From Methylobacterium sp. 2A (GTDB taxonomy: Bacteria > Pseudomonadota > Alphaproteobacteria > Rhizobiales > Beijerinckiaceae): 64,000 nt of DNA. Positions within the stretch are counted from its first letter, which is position 1; the number at the start of each line of letters is the position of its first letter. The notes beneath the pieces were generated by a model. That model did no database searches, was not told the origin of the DNA, and saw only the letters and a program-made list of their open reading frames with translations. Location of the stretch: assembly GCF_009806555.1 (NCBI RefSeq), contig NZ_VUOK01000045.1, forward strand, positions 112,576 through 176,575, in the 5' to 3' direction. The position numbers and the translations under genes are program-made. Below, one piece after another: positions 40,347-49,866 of the stretch.

Positions 40347-41534
40347 TCAGCTCAGCCGCTCGACGGCGATGGCCGTCGCCTCGCCGCCGCCAATGCAGAT
40401 CCCCGCGATGCCCCGGCGCTGCCCACGGCGTTCGAGGGCGGCGAGCAGGGTGACGAGGATGCGCGCGCCCGAGGCGCCGATCGGGTGTCCGAGGGCGCAG
40501 GCGCCGCCATGGACGTTGACCTTGTCGTGCGGCAGGCTGAGATCGCGCATGGCGGCCATGGCGACGACGGCGAAGGCCTCGTTGATCTCGAACAGGTCGA
40601 CATCGCCGAGCGACCATCCGTTCCGCTCCACGAGACGCTGCACGGCGCCGACCGGCGCTGTCGGAAAAAGGTGTGGCGCATCGGCGAAGGAGGCGTGCCC
40701 GCGAATGGCGGCGACCGGTGTGAGGCCGCGCCGCTCGGCCTCCGACAGGCGCATCAGGACCAGGGCCGCCGCGCCATCGGAGATGGACGAGCTGTTGGCG
40801 GCGGTGACCGTGCCGCCTTCGCGGAACGCCGGCCTCAGCGAGGGGATCTTGTCGGGCTTGGCCTTGGGCGGCTGCTCGTCGGCCGTCACGTCCCGCTTGC
40901 CTTTGCCCGCCTTCACCGACACGGGCACAATCTCGCTGGAGAACGCGCCTTCGCTCATCGCGTTCTGCGCGCGGTCGAGGGAGGCGAGCGCGTAGGCGTC
41001 CTGGGCTTCCCGGGTGAACTGGTAGGCCTCGGCGCAATCCTCCGCGAAGGTGCCCATCAGCCGGCCGGGGTCGTATGCGTCCTCCAGCCCGTCGAGGAAC
41101 ATATGATCCACCACGCGGCCGTGACCCATCCGGTAGCCGCTGCGTGCCCTCTCAAGCAGGTAGGGAGCGTTGGACATGCTCTCCATGCCCCCCGCGACGG
41201 CGACCCGGATGGAACCGGCCATCAGGCCGTCGTGAGCCATCATCACGGCCTTCATCCCCGAGCCGCACATTTTGTTGACGGTGGTGCACCCGACGGCGCG
41301 CGGCAGCCCAGCACCTAGAGCGGCCTGCCGGGCCGGCGCCTGCCCGAGACCGGCCGGCAGCACGCACCCGAACAGGGTCTCATCGATGTCCTCGCCAGAC
41401 AGGTCGGCCCGCTCGACTGCGGCGCGGATCGCGGCCGATCCGAGCTCTGTCGCCGTCGCCCCGGAGAGTTCGCCCTGGAAGCCGCCCATCGGCGTGCGGG
41501 CGAAGCTGACGATGGCGATGGGGTCATCCGTCAT
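40347..41534 (-). CDS. Acetyl-CoA C-acyltransferase (thiolase)
   Basis: A 395-residue thiolase with the full catalytic set: nucleophilic Cys90 in NKMCGSGMKAVMMA, the FEINEAFAVVAMAAM loop, His in GGACALGHPIGASGARI, and the C-terminal Cys in GIAGICIGGGEATAI. It condenses or cleaves beta-ketoacyl-CoA. In this setting the degradative direction, following the SDR dehydrogenase, is more likely. It is 50 bases downstream of the CoA-transferase gene on the same strand. Confidence 0.95.
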   Translation of the reverse strand: MTDDPIAIVSFARTPMGGFQGELSGATATELGSAAIRAAVERADLSGEDIDETLFGCVLPAGLGQAPARQAALGAGLPRAVGCTTVNKMCGSGMKAVMMAHDGLMAGSIRVAVAGGMESMSNAPYLLERARSGYRMGHGRVVDHMFLDGLEDAYDPGRLMGTFAEDCAEAYQFTREAQDAYALASLDRAQNAMSEGAFSSEIVPVSVKAGKGKRDVTADEQPPKAKPDKIPSLRPAFREGGTVTAANSSSISDGAAALVLMRLSEAERRGLTPVAAIRGHASFADAPHLFPTAPVGAVQRLVERNGWSLGDVDLFEINEAFAVVAMAAMRDLSLPHDKVNVHGGACALGHPIGASGARILVTLLAALERRGQRRGIAGICIGGGEATAIAVERLS

Positions 41535-41583
41535 TGCATCCTCCTCCTGCCATCCTTCTCCCGATCCAGCCCGCCCGGGGGCG

Positions 41584-42861
41584 TTACACCGGATCGGCGG
41601 CCTTGAGCGTGTCCATGCGTTGGGGCCCGACCGGCTCCGTAGCCACGGCGGTCACCGGACGCGCGGCCCCATCAGCGACGCTCCCACCGTCGATCAGCGC
41701 GGCGATTTCATCCCTGGCGAGGCCCGCTTCCTTCAGGATTTCGACGCTGTGCTCGCCGTAGGCGGGAGCCGGACGGTCGAGGATCGGTTGCGTCTCGCTC
41801 CAGAGGCTGGGTGTCCGCATGCGGCGCACGCATCCCTCGGTGGGATGCTCCTCGGTCCGAAAGAACCCGATCGCCTTGAGATGCGGATCCTCGAAGATCG
41901 TCTCGAAGTCGTGCATCGGCGCGAACGGAACGTCAGCCTCGTCGAGAAGGACCGCCCACTCCGCCGTGGTCCGGCCGGCGAAGATCGTCGCCAGTTCAGC
42001 GTACAGGTCGGCGATGTGGACGCTGCGGGCGGCCATTGTGGTCAGGCGCGGATCGGCCTCGAAGCGCTCGGCCTGCCCGATCGCCGCGTAGAAGGACCGC
42101 CATTGCGTGTCGTTGTAGAGAAGCGCACAGAGGTAGCCGTCGCGGGTGCGGAACGGGCGCCGTTCGCGGGCGAGGAGCCGGGCGTAGCCACCCCCGTCGA
42201 GGGGCGGGTCGAAGGTCCGGCCCGCCATGTGATCGCCGAGCACGAAGGCGGTCATGGTCTCGAACATCGGCACGTCGATGCGCTGGCCCTGGCCCGTGCG
42301 CTCCCGGTGAAAGAGCGCGGCGCACAGGGCGCTCACGGCGCTAAGCCCGACGATGCGGTCGGCGATGGCATTGGGCACGTAGCGCGGTTCGCAGCCACTG
42401 GCCTGCGCGACGAGCGCCGGGATCATCGCGGCACCCTGGATCAGGTCGTCGTAGGCCGGGCGCGCGGCGTAGGGGCCGTCCTGGCCGTAGCCGAACATGC
42501 CGAGATAAACGATGTCGGGCCGGGCGGCCGCTACCGCGTCATAGGAGAGGCCGAGGCGCTCCATGGCGGCGGGGCGGACGTTGTAGACCAGTGCGTCGGC
42601 CGTCTCCACGAGCCGCAGCAGGGCGGCGCGCCCCTCCGGCCGCTTCAGGTTCACCGCAAGGCTGCGCTTGTTCGCGTTGTTGTTGAGGAACAGGCCGCCC
42701 ATCCCAGGATGGCGACCGGGGGCGATGTTGCGCACCCCGTCTCCCCCTGGTGCTTCGATCTTGATGACGTCCGCTCCCATCTCGGCGAGCGCCTGCGTCG
42801 CCGAGGGGCCCATCATCACCGTCGTCATGTCGACGATGCGGATGCCGGAAAGCGGCCCCAT
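41584..42861 (-). CDS. Class III (CaiB/BaiF) CoA-transferase, copy 1
   Basis: A 425-residue family III CoA-transferase: PLSGIRIVDMTTVMMGPSAT, EMGADVIKIEAPGGDGVRN, NANKRSLAVNLKRPEGRAAL, ADALVYNVRPAAMERLGLSY and ARPAYDDLIQGAAMIPALVA. The catalytic Asp region GGDGVRN is recognisable. It is closely related to the copy at 57512-58717. The start MGPLSGIRIV overlaps the MaoC gene stop by one base (TAATG), so the two are coupled. It activates an unknown carboxylic acid with CoA. Confidence 0.93.
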   Translation of the reverse strand: MGPLSGIRIVDMTTVMMGPSATQALAEMGADVIKIEAPGGDGVRNIAPGRHPGMGGLFLNNNANKRSLAVNLKRPEGRAALLRLVETADALVYNVRPAAMERLGLSYDAVAAARPDIVYLGMFGYGQDGPYAARPAYDDLIQGAAMIPALVAQASGCEPRYVPNAIADRIVGLSAVSALCAALFHRERTGQGQRIDVPMFETMTAFVLGDHMAGRTFDPPLDGGGYARLLARERRPFRTRDGYLCALLYNDTQWRSFYAAIGQAERFEADPRLTTMAARSVHIADLYAELATIFAGRTTAEWAVLLDEADVPFAPMHDFETIFEDPHLKAIGFFRTEEHPTEGCVRRMRTPSLWSETQPILDRPAPAYGEHSVEILKEAGLARDEIAALIDGGSVADGAARPVTAVATEPVGPQRMDTLKAADPV

Positions 42862-43382
42862 TAGAGGCCCCCGAGGCTCTCCCGGCCCTTCACGAGCCGG
42901 GCCGGACTGTAGACGATGATGCACTCACCCCGCTGATTGATGATCCGGTTGCGAGTCTTGACCAGGCCGCGGCCGGGTTTCGTGGTCGGCCGCGATTCCA
43001 GAACCTCGCATTCGACGTGGATCGTATCGCCGGAGAAAGTGGGGGCCTCGACGGACAGCTCCATGCCCAGGAAGGCGAGGCCAGTGCCCTGCACCACCGA
43101 CTGCATCAGCAGACCCTCGGCAAAGGAATAGACGAGCGCGCCGGGCACAAGCCGGCGTCCCTCGTAGAGCGAACGCTCGCGCAGGTACTCGGCGTTCGTG
43201 AACAAGACTTCGACCATGCCCGTGACGCCGATGAAGGCCGTGATGTCGGCATCGAAGATCGTTCGGCCGATCGTCTTGAAGCGGAATCCGACCGGCGTGT
43301 CTTCCCACGGCAGCCCAAGACCAACGGTCGGGATTGCGGGGCTGGCTTCCATCTTTCCTCCAAGATTGTTCATTCCGGCCAT
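42861..43382 (-). CDS. MaoC-like hotdog-fold dehydratase
   Basis: A 173-residue protein: GLPWEDTPVGFRFKTIGRTI, FDADITAFIGVTGMVEVLFT, YEGRRLVPGALVYSFAEGLL and PTFSGDTIHVECEVLESRPT-KPGRGLVKT. This is the layout of MaoC/NodN-type enoyl-CoA hydratases (mesaconyl-CoA or itaconyl-CoA hydratase relatives). First gene of the minus-strand series and divergent from an enoyl-CoA hydratase gene. It probably hydrates an unsaturated acyl-CoA made by the CoA-transferase. Confidence 0.85.
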   Translation of the reverse strand: MAGMNNLGGKMEASPAIPTVGLGLPWEDTPVGFRFKTIGRTIFDADITAFIGVTGMVEVLFTNAEYLRERSLYEGRRLVPGALVYSFAEGLLMQSVVQGTGLAFLGMELSVEAPTFSGDTIHVECEVLESRPTTKPGRGLVKTRNRIINQRGECIIVYSPARLVKGRESLGGL

Positions 43383-43420
43383 CTTGTATTCAGCCTACGC
43401 GTTCCGATACAAAATCGTCA

Positions 43421-43441
43421 ATGCGATTTTATTAATCGCAT
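43421..43441. promoter_or_regulatory. ATGCGATT-N5-AATCGCAT palindrome in a divergent promoter region
   Basis: A perfect palindrome with 8-bp arms between the divergent MaoC and enoyl-CoA hydratase genes. The core GATT-N5-AATC recurs at 46381-46393, beside the IclR regulator. Likely operator of that regulator. Confidence 0.7.
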
Positions 43442-43485
43442 ATATGATCAAGTACCCGATGTACGACGTTCTGGGAGGGAACGGC

Positions 43486-44211
43486 ATGTCCGAGGGGGTG
43501 CGGTCCGAGAGTCGTGAGGGGATCGGCGTTATCACCCTCGACCGGCCGGAGGTCATGAACGCCTGGGACGCGGCGATGCGTCGGCGGATCGCGGATTGGC
43601 TACATGCCTACGACCGCGACGCGTCCGTGAGGGCCGTCGTGCTCACCGGCGCGGGCGAACGCGCATTCGGGGCCGGGCAGGACCTCCGCGAGAAACGGCC
43701 CTCCGGCGGTGCGAAGATCGATGCTTGGATCGACGAGTGGGCGGTTTTCTTCGGAGCGCTGCGGGGCCTAGGCAAGCCGATCATCGCGGCCCTGAACGGC
43801 GTGGCCGCCGGCTCGTCGTTTCAAGCAGCGCTGATGTGCGACCTGCGCATCGGGCATCCGGGCGTGCGGGTGGGCCAGCCGGAACTGAAGAACGGCATCC
43901 CGAGCAGCATGGGACCGTGGATCCTCCATGCCTGCCTCGGCCCCGCTAGGGCCGCCGAACTGGTGATGACCGGGCGGCTCATGCCCGCCGAGGAGGCGAA
44001 GTCGATGGGCCTCCTCAATCGGATCGTGCCGCAGGCCGACGTCCTGCCCGAGGCCCTGGCGCTCGCCGCGGAACTCGGGTCCCGCCCGGCCACCGCCACC
44101 CGCCTGACCAAGGAGCGCCTGCGCTCGCTCACGGAGCCCGGCTTCCGGGACGCGATCGTGTCCTGGAAAGCGATGCTGCACGCGGCCTCACACGACCAGG
44201 CGTCGGCCTGA
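43486..44211 (+). CDS. Enoyl-CoA hydratase/isomerase (crotonase family)
   Basis: A 241-residue crotonase: IGVITLDRPEVMNAWDAAMR, VVLTGAGERAFGAGQDLREK (first oxyanion-hole segment), KPIIAALNGVAAGSSFQAAL-MCDLRIG (second oxyanion hole) and LKNGIPSSMGPWILHACLGP, where a catalytic Glu is present in QPELKNG. The start at 43486 has a GGGAGG site; an in-frame ATG at 43444 lies near the operator and lacks one. The gene leads into an MFS carrier and is probably repressed through the upstream palindrome. Confidence 0.92.
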   Translation: MSEGVRSESREGIGVITLDRPEVMNAWDAAMRRRIADWLHAYDRDASVRAVVLTGAGERAFGAGQDLREKRPSGGAKIDAWIDEWAVFFGALRGLGKPIIAALNGVAAGSSFQAALMCDLRIGHPGVRVGQPELKNGIPSSMGPWILHACLGPARAAELVMTGRLMPAEEAKSMGLLNRIVPQADVLPEALALAAELGSRPATATRLTKERLRSLTEPGFRDAIVSWKAMLHAASHDQASA

Positions 44212-44261
44212 CCCACGGACGGATTGAGGACACCCGGCGGGCGATCCAGGGAGCAGATGCG

Positions 44262-45563
44262 ATGGATGCGGCCCCGGTCCCCAGCGTTCCGATAGCGAAC
44301 ACCAAGCTCACGAGCTTCTACGGCGATATGACTCCGCCTGAGCGGCGCGCCTTCTGGGCCTGCTTCACGGGCTGGGCGCTCGACGGCGTCGACTTCATGA
44401 TCTACCCGCTCGTGCTCTCGACGATCATCGCGACCTGGCACGTCGACCGCAGCTGGGCGGGCTTCGCCACGACGCTGACGCTCCTCGCCTCGGCTGTCGG
44501 CGGCTGGCTCGCGGGCTACCTGTCCGACCGGATAGGACGGGTGCGCACGCTGCAGATCACCGTCCTGTGGTTCTCCCTCTTCACCTTCCTCTGCGCCTTC
44601 GCGCAGGATTTCACGCAGCTCACCATCGCCCGTGCCTTCGTTGGCATCGGCTTCGGGGGCGAGTGGGCGGCCGGCGCCGTGCTGATGGGCGAGACGATCG
44701 GGCCGCAATACCGGGGCCGCGCGGTCGGCACGATCCAGTCCGCCTGGGCGGTTGGGTGGGGCAGCGCGGTGCTGCTGCAAGCCGTGGTCTTCTCGGCCCT
44801 GGAGCCCGAACTCGCATGGCGCGCCATGTTCCTGATCGGGATCTTCCCTGCCCTGCTTATCGTCTACGTGCGCCGGAACGTGGCCGAGCCGGCCATCTCC
44901 GAGACGGCGCGGGCGGGCGTGGAGGACAGGCGCAGGCCCGGCCTGCTCGCCATCTTCGCCCCCAGCATCGTCGGGACCACGATGCTCGCAGCCGTCCTCG
45001 TGGCCGGTGTCCAGGGCGGCTACTACGCCATCACCACATGGCTGCCGACCTACCTCAAGGTCGAACGCGGTCTCACCGTCATCAACTCGACCGACTACCT
45101 CACCGTCCTGATCCTCGGCAGCTTCGCGGGCTACCTGTACGGGGCGTGGTTCGCGGATCGCTACGGCCGGCGCCCGCTGTTCCTGACCTTCTCGGTGGGC
45201 GCCTGCGCCATCGTGCTGGTTTATACGCAAGTCCCGATCTCGAACGGTGTGATGCTGGTGCTCGGCTTCCCCCTCGGCTTCTTCGCCTCGGGGGCGTTTT
45301 CCGGGCTCGGCGCCTTCCTGACGGAGCTGTTCCCCACCCACCTGCGCGGATCCGGCCAGGACTTCGGCTACAATTTCGGGCGCGGGCTCGGCGCCCTCAC
45401 CCCGACGCTGGTCGGATACCTCTCGTCGGTCATGCCGCTCGCGACTGCGATGGCACTGTTCGCGAGCGTCGCTTACGGCATCATGTTCGTCGCCGCCCTC
45501 TGCCTTCCGGAGACGAGGGGTCGTGACCTCCGGGCCATCGACCAGGCCCCGGCGCGGCCATGA
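44262..45563 (+). CDS. MFS transporter, sialate:H+/aromatic-acid symporter type
   Basis: A 433-residue twelve-helix carrier: FTGWALDGVDFMIYPLVLST (helix 1 with the acid-transporter D-G-x-D motif), GWLAGYLSDRIGRVRTLQIT (motif A), RAFVGIGFGGEWAAGAVLMG-ETI (helix 4, SHS-family style) and a later YLYGAWFADRYGRRPLF repeat of motif A. Such carriers import monocarboxylates. It is 50 bases after the hydratase gene, same strand, and converges on the IclR gene. Confidence 0.9.
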   Translation: MDAAPVPSVPIANTKLTSFYGDMTPPERRAFWACFTGWALDGVDFMIYPLVLSTIIATWHVDRSWAGFATTLTLLASAVGGWLAGYLSDRIGRVRTLQITVLWFSLFTFLCAFAQDFTQLTIARAFVGIGFGGEWAAGAVLMGETIGPQYRGRAVGTIQSAWAVGWGSAVLLQAVVFSALEPELAWRAMFLIGIFPALLIVYVRRNVAEPAISETARAGVEDRRRPGLLAIFAPSIVGTTMLAAVLVAGVQGGYYAITTWLPTYLKVERGLTVINSTDYLTVLILGSFAGYLYGAWFADRYGRRPLFLTFSVGACAIVLVYTQVPISNGVMLVLGFPLGFFASGAFSGLGAFLTELFPTHLRGSGQDFGYNFGRGLGALTPTLVGYLSSVMPLATAMALFASVAYGIMFVAALCLPETRGRDLRAIDQAPARP

Positions 45564-45589
45564 CGGGGACGGGACGGAAACGGCGCCCG

Positions 45590-46357
45590 TCAGCCGAGAT
45601 GGCGTGCGATGGCCGCGCGCAGTTCGGCGACGAGGAATTCCGACTGGGCCTCGATGGTGCTGGACAACCCGCCGAGGCCGAGCCCGATCGGCTGACCCGC
45701 CACCGAGTCAGGCAGCAGCATGCCGACTATACCGGCCCCCGCCGCCACGCGGTCCATCGACAGGGAGTAGCCGCGAGCCCGGACAGCGGCGATCTCGGCC
45801 CCCACGGCGGCAAGGTCGACCAGCGGCTCGTCGCGCCCCTCGCGGACCCGGTTCACCCGCGCGATCCGGGCCTCCACCTCCTCGTCGCTCATACCCGACA
45901 GGAGCAGCACGCCCATGCCGGATGTCGCGAGCGGCCGCACGGTGCCGCGCGTGATGTGCAGGCGCATCGGCTTGGTGGCCGGGATGGCATCGATATAGGT
46001 GGCGACGATATCCGTAGCGATGCCGAGCAGCACCGTCTCGCCCGTCCGCAGGCTGAGATCGTGCATCATCTGCGCGATCCGGCCGTCGGTAACCCCGACA
46101 TTGACCCATCGTCCCAGGAGCGGAACGCGGGCGGTCGGAACGACAGCGCGCCCATCGCCCGTGTCGGCGAGATATCCCCGGTCGATCAGGGATCCCACGA
46201 GCATCGAGGTGCTCGACTGGGGGATCTCCAAGGCACGGGAAATCTCGGACACGGTGGCGGGCCGCTCGATGCGGTCGAAATACTCCAAGATGTCCAAGAC
46301 CCGCGTGGCGGACTTGACCTGGGGCCCCTCGGGCTTCGGCTTGCGCGGTCTGGCCAT
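45590..46357 (-). CDS. IclR-family transcriptional regulator, copy 1
   Basis: A 255-residue protein: winged-helix N-terminus (RVLDILEYFDRIERPATVSE, ISRALEIPQSSTSMLVGSLI) and an effector-binding domain (MHDLSLRTGETVLLGIATDI, RGTVRPLATSGMGVLLLSGM). IclR proteins usually bind an acid or CoA-pathway intermediate. The gene lies between the MFS carrier and the acyl-CoA dehydrogenase, and shares with the 43.4-kb promoter the palindrome core GATT-N5-AATC in its own divergent spacer. Confidence 0.93.
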   Translation of the reverse strand: MARPRKPKPEGPQVKSATRVLDILEYFDRIERPATVSEISRALEIPQSSTSMLVGSLIDRGYLADTGDGRAVVPTARVPLLGRWVNVGVTDGRIAQMMHDLSLRTGETVLLGIATDIVATYIDAIPATKPMRLHITRGTVRPLATSGMGVLLLSGMSDEEVEARIARVNRVREGRDEPLVDLAAVGAEIAAVRARGYSLSMDRVAAGAGIVGMLLPDSVAGQPIGLGLGGLSSTIEAQSEFLVAELRAAIARHLG

Positions 46358-46380
46358 GATCCGCGCTTAATCACCTGCTC

Positions 46381-46393
46381 GATTTTTGAAATC
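46381..46393. promoter_or_regulatory. GATT-N5-AATC operator upstream of the IclR gene and the dehydrogenase
   Basis: GATTTTTGAAATC lies 24 bases upstream of the IclR start and about 70 bases before the divergent acyl-CoA dehydrogenase. It shares the core and spacing of the palindrome at 43421-43441. Confidence 0.6.
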
Positions 46394-46461
46394 AAATGGA
46401 CGAATAAGCTCGTGGCCTGCACGGGGCACAGTCAGTCCCTGCATCAGAGTGGTGACGCATC

Positions 46462-47609
46462 GTGAGCTTGTGGCAGCCCTGCATCGATCCCGCCTACGTC
46501 GAGGGTTTGCGGTCCTTCGCGGCGGAGCATATCGCCCCGGAGGCCGACGCGATCGACCGGGAGGACGTATACCCCACGGCCATCGTGAAAGCGCTCGCGA
46601 TAGCCGGTTACAACGCGGCGACGACGGAGCCGCGATACGGCGGGGGCGGCCTCGGCTACGGCCATGCGGCGGCGATCTTCGAGGAAGTCTCCTACGCCAG
46701 CGCCGCGGTCGGCATCTCGCTCATCACGATCTTTCAGGCACAGACGATCCTCAAACTCTTCGGCTCGGACCAGCTGAAGGACGAGTTTCTGCCCCGCTTT
46801 GCGCAGGGGCTGATCTCCTCCTACGCCCTGACGGAGGCGAGCCACGGCAGCGACATCCGCAGCCTCGACACCAAGGCCGTGCGGGAGGGAGAGGGCTGGA
46901 CGATCCGGGGGAGAAGTCCTTCATCACCTCCGGGTCGGGCGCTGAGTTCTTCATCATCCTCGCCGAGACCAACGCCGGCATTTCCGCCTTCGCCGTCCCC
47001 GGCGACACGCCGGGCCTCTCCACCTATGTCGGCACGAACTCGGCGACCTTCGGCCTGCGCAATAGGCCGCACGTGAACCTCGTGCTCGACGCCGTTCGGC
47101 TGCCGGAGCACGCGCTCATCGGCATCGACGGCAAGGGCATCCGCCAAGCGGTCGGAACCCTGAACTACTCGCGCACCCTGGCGGCGGCCATCAGCATCGG
47201 CATCGCCCGGGCGGCCTTCGACGGGGCCCTCGCCTTCGCGGGCAACCGCCGCGCCTTCGACAAGCGGGTCGCAGAGTTCCAGGGCATCCAATGGTACTTC
47301 GCCGACATGCTGAGCGAGATCGATGCAGCGCGGCTGCTCGTCTACCGGGCCGCGCGGGTCCTCGACGACGGGTTCGAGACGGAGCGCTACGGCAGCGAGG
47401 CGAAGCTCAAGGCGGCTGCGGTGGCGACGCAGGTCGCCTCCCAGGCGGTCCAGATCTGCGGGGCCTACGGCACGATGGAGACGGCGCCTTTCGGCCGCTA
47501 CCTGCGCGATGCGAAAGCCTATGAAATTGCGGGGGGCTCCGCCGAGATCCTGCGCAACACCATCGGCAAGTATCTCCTCGCCCACCTGGTGCCGGCGGCG
47601 CAGCCATGA
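46462..47609 (+). pseudogene. Acyl-CoA dehydrogenase with a single-base frameshift
   Basis: Starts at GTG (MSLWQPCIDPAYVEGLRSFA). First frame: PEADAIDREDVYPTAIVKAL, AAATTEPRYGGGGLGYG-type segment, SSYALTEASHGSDIRSLDTK, then frame loss at a G5 run (46907-46911). Second frame: GEKSFITSGSGAEFFIILAE, LNYSRTLAAAISIGIARAAF, VASQAVQICGAYGTMETAPF-GRYLRDAK with IAGGSAEILRNTIGKYLLAH. A sixth G restores a normal ~381-residue FAD enzyme that oxidises acyl-CoA to enoyl-CoA. All active-site regions are otherwise intact, so the gene may well be functional. Confidence 0.85.
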
Positions 47610-49100
47610 CCGCGTCCGCGACGATCACCGACCTCCTTGGCCGGAACGCCGCCGCGACGCCCGATCGGCCCTTCGCCGTGACGGAGGACGGCGTCCATGG
47701 CTACGCGGCAATTTATGAAGCCGCCCTGCGCACGGCCGGGCGCCTAGCCGGGGAGGGGATCCACCCCGGTGACCACGTCGTCCTGGCCGCCGGCAACTCG
47801 GCCGCCTACCTCGTCGCGTGGTTCGGGATCATGGCGGCCGGCGCGGTGGCGGTGACCATCAATCCCGCCCTCATCGGGGACGGGCTCGCCTATGTCCTGC
47901 GCCAGTCGGATGCCCGCCTGCTGATCGCGGACGATGCATTCCTGGACGGCCCCTTCGCCGGCCTCGACGAGGCGCCGCCGGACCTACCGGTCATGCGGAT
48001 AAGGGGGAGGCACCCTTCCTGGCGGAGGCTGCCGGATGGCCCCTAGCGACCACGCGGGCGGAGCGCCCGGCCTCGGCGCCCGCGATGATCCTCTACACCT
48101 CGGGCACGACCGGGGCGCCTAAGGGGGTGGTGAACAGCCACGCCGCCTACCTCGCCGCCGGGCGCCACACCGCCGCGATGGTCGGGCTCACCCCTGGGGA
48201 TCGCTGCATGGTGGTCCTGCCCCTGTTCCACGCGAACCCGCAGATGTACGCGGTGATGTCGGCCCTCCATGTCGGCTCGACGCTGATCCTCCGAGATAGG
48301 TTCTCTGCGGGCCGGTTCTTCGAGGACGCGGCGCGCTTCGGCGCCACCGGCTTCACCTTCGTCGGAACGGTGCTGGCAATCCTCGCCGCCCGCCATCCGG
48401 ACCCGCGGCGGGATCACGCCCTTCGCTTCTGCCTCGGCGGCGGCGCGCCGCTCTCCGTGTGGCATGAGGTCGAGGAGCGGTTCGGTATCAAGGTCCACGA
48501 GCTCTACGGCATGACCGAGATCGGCGGCTGGGTGACCGCCAACACGCTGACCCACACGCGTCACGGATCCTCGGCCCCGACGAGACAGGGGAGATCGTGG
48601 TGCGTCCGAGCGAGCCAGACGTGATCCTGTCGGGCTATTATCGCCAGCCGGACAAGCTCGCCGAGGCGTGCCGGAACCTCTGGTTCCATACCGGCGATCT
48701 CGGCAGGTTCGACACGGACGGCTACCTCTGGTTTCAGGGCCGGTCGAAGGAGTTGATCCGCCGGGCCGGCGAGATGATCGCGCCCGCCGAGATTGAGACC
48801 CGCCTGCTCAAGCTTCCGGGGATTTTAGATTGCGCGGCGGTGGCGGTGGCCGATCCGATCCTGGGCGAGGAGATCAAGGTTGCGGTGGTGCGCGCCGAGC
48901 ACTCGGACCTCCCGGCCGGCGCCGTCCGCGCCTATCTCGCCGCGCATCTTCCGACCTTCATGCTGCCGCGCTACGTTGAGTTCCTCGACACGCTGCCCAA
49001 GACTGAGACCGAGAAGCTCCAGCGCCACAAGCTCACCTATCTCAACGACGAGGTCGAGGACCTGCTCGACCCCAGGCGCCCGAGGAATCGCGATGATTAA
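47606..49100 (+). pseudogene. Acyl-CoA synthetase (AMP-forming) with two single-base frameshifts
   Basis: Frame 1 (47606-48000): TDLLGRNAAATPDRPFAVTE, VAWFGIMAAGAVAVTINPAL. Frame 2 (48005-48560): AMILYTSGTTGAPKGVVNSH (AMP-binding P-loop), ALRFCLGGGAPLSVWHEVEE, IKVHELYGMTEIGGWVTANT. Frame 3: RILGPDETGEIVVRPSEPDV, LWFHTGDLGRFDTDGYLWFQ-GRSKELIRRAGE, LPKTETEKLQRHKL. Lesions lie at the G5 run 48003-48007 and near 48561-48566; each needs one added base. Restored length is about 498 residues, normal for the family. Its start overlaps the dehydrogenase stop by 4 bases. Confidence 0.85.
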
Positions 49101-49857
49101 GGACCGCATCTACATCGTGACCGGGGCATCCTCCGGCCTCGGCGCCGCGGTGGCTCGGATGTTCGTCGCCGAGGGTGCGCGCGTGGTGCTCGCCGATATT
49201 GGTCGCGAAGCCGGCGAGCGGGTCGCGGCGGAACTCGGGGAGGCGGCGCGCTTCTCCGCCTGCGACGTGACGCAGGAAGCCGACGGGCAGGCCGCCGTGC
49301 GCCTCACCCTCGACACGTTCGGCCACCTGCACGGTCTGGTGAACTGCGCCGGCATCGCCCCCGGCGAGAAGGTCGTCGGCCGCGATGGCCCTCATCGGCT
49401 CGACAGCTTCTCTCGGGCGATCGCGATCAACCTCGTCGGCACGTTCAACATGATCCGGCTTGCGGCCGATGCCATGTCGCGGGAGGAGCCGGACGCAGAC
49501 GGCCAGCGGGGTGTGATCGTCAACACCGCCTCCATCGCCGCCTTCGACGGGCAGATCGGGCAGGCGGCCTATGCCGCCTCGAAGGGCGGCGTCGCGGCGC
49601 TGACTCTGCCGGTGGCCCGCGAACTTTCCCGTCACGGCATCCGCGTGGTCACGATTGCCCCGGGCATTTTTGAAACGCCGATGATGGCGGGCCTGCCGGC
49701 GGATGTGCAAGAGAGCCTCGGCAAGACCGTGCCTTTCCCTCCGCGCCTCGGCAGGCCGTCCGAATACGCTGCGCTGGTCAGGCACATCTGCGAGAACCCG
49801 ATGCTCAACGGCGAGGTGATCCGCCTCGACGGCGCCCTGCGCATGCCGCCGCGCTGA
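49093..49857 (+). CDS. SDR-family 3-hydroxyacyl-CoA dehydrogenase
   Basis: A 254-residue short-chain dehydrogenase: cofactor motif VTGASSGLGAAVARMF (about residues 9-24), LADIGREAGERVAAELG with an acidic end of strand 2 (NAD preference), LVNCAGIAPGEKVVGR, and catalytic Ser-Tyr-Lys in IVNTASIAAFDGQIGQAAYA-ASKGG. It resembles the HSD17B10/3-hydroxy-2-methylbutyryl-CoA dehydrogenase group. It overlaps the ligase stop by 8 bases and completes a dehydrogenase-ligase-SDR operon; the thiolase at 40347 would do the next step. Confidence 0.92.
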   Translation: MIKDRIYIVTGASSGLGAAVARMFVAEGARVVLADIGREAGERVAAELGEAARFSACDVTQEADGQAAVRLTLDTFGHLHGLVNCAGIAPGEKVVGRDGPHRLDSFSRAIAINLVGTFNMIRLAADAMSREEPDADGQRGVIVNTASIAAFDGQIGQAAYAASKGGVAALTLPVARELSRHGIRVVTIAPGIFETPMMAGLPADVQESLGKTVPFPPRLGRPSEYAALVRHICENPMLNGEVIRLDGALRMPPR

Positions 49858-49866
49858 CGGCGGCGC

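Noticed and set aside
46907..46911. Programmed frameshift at the G5 run of the acyl-CoA dehydrogenase
   Set aside because: There is no slippery heptamer or downstream structure, and the same kind of one-base lesion recurs in unrelated genes; indel error or mutation is simpler.
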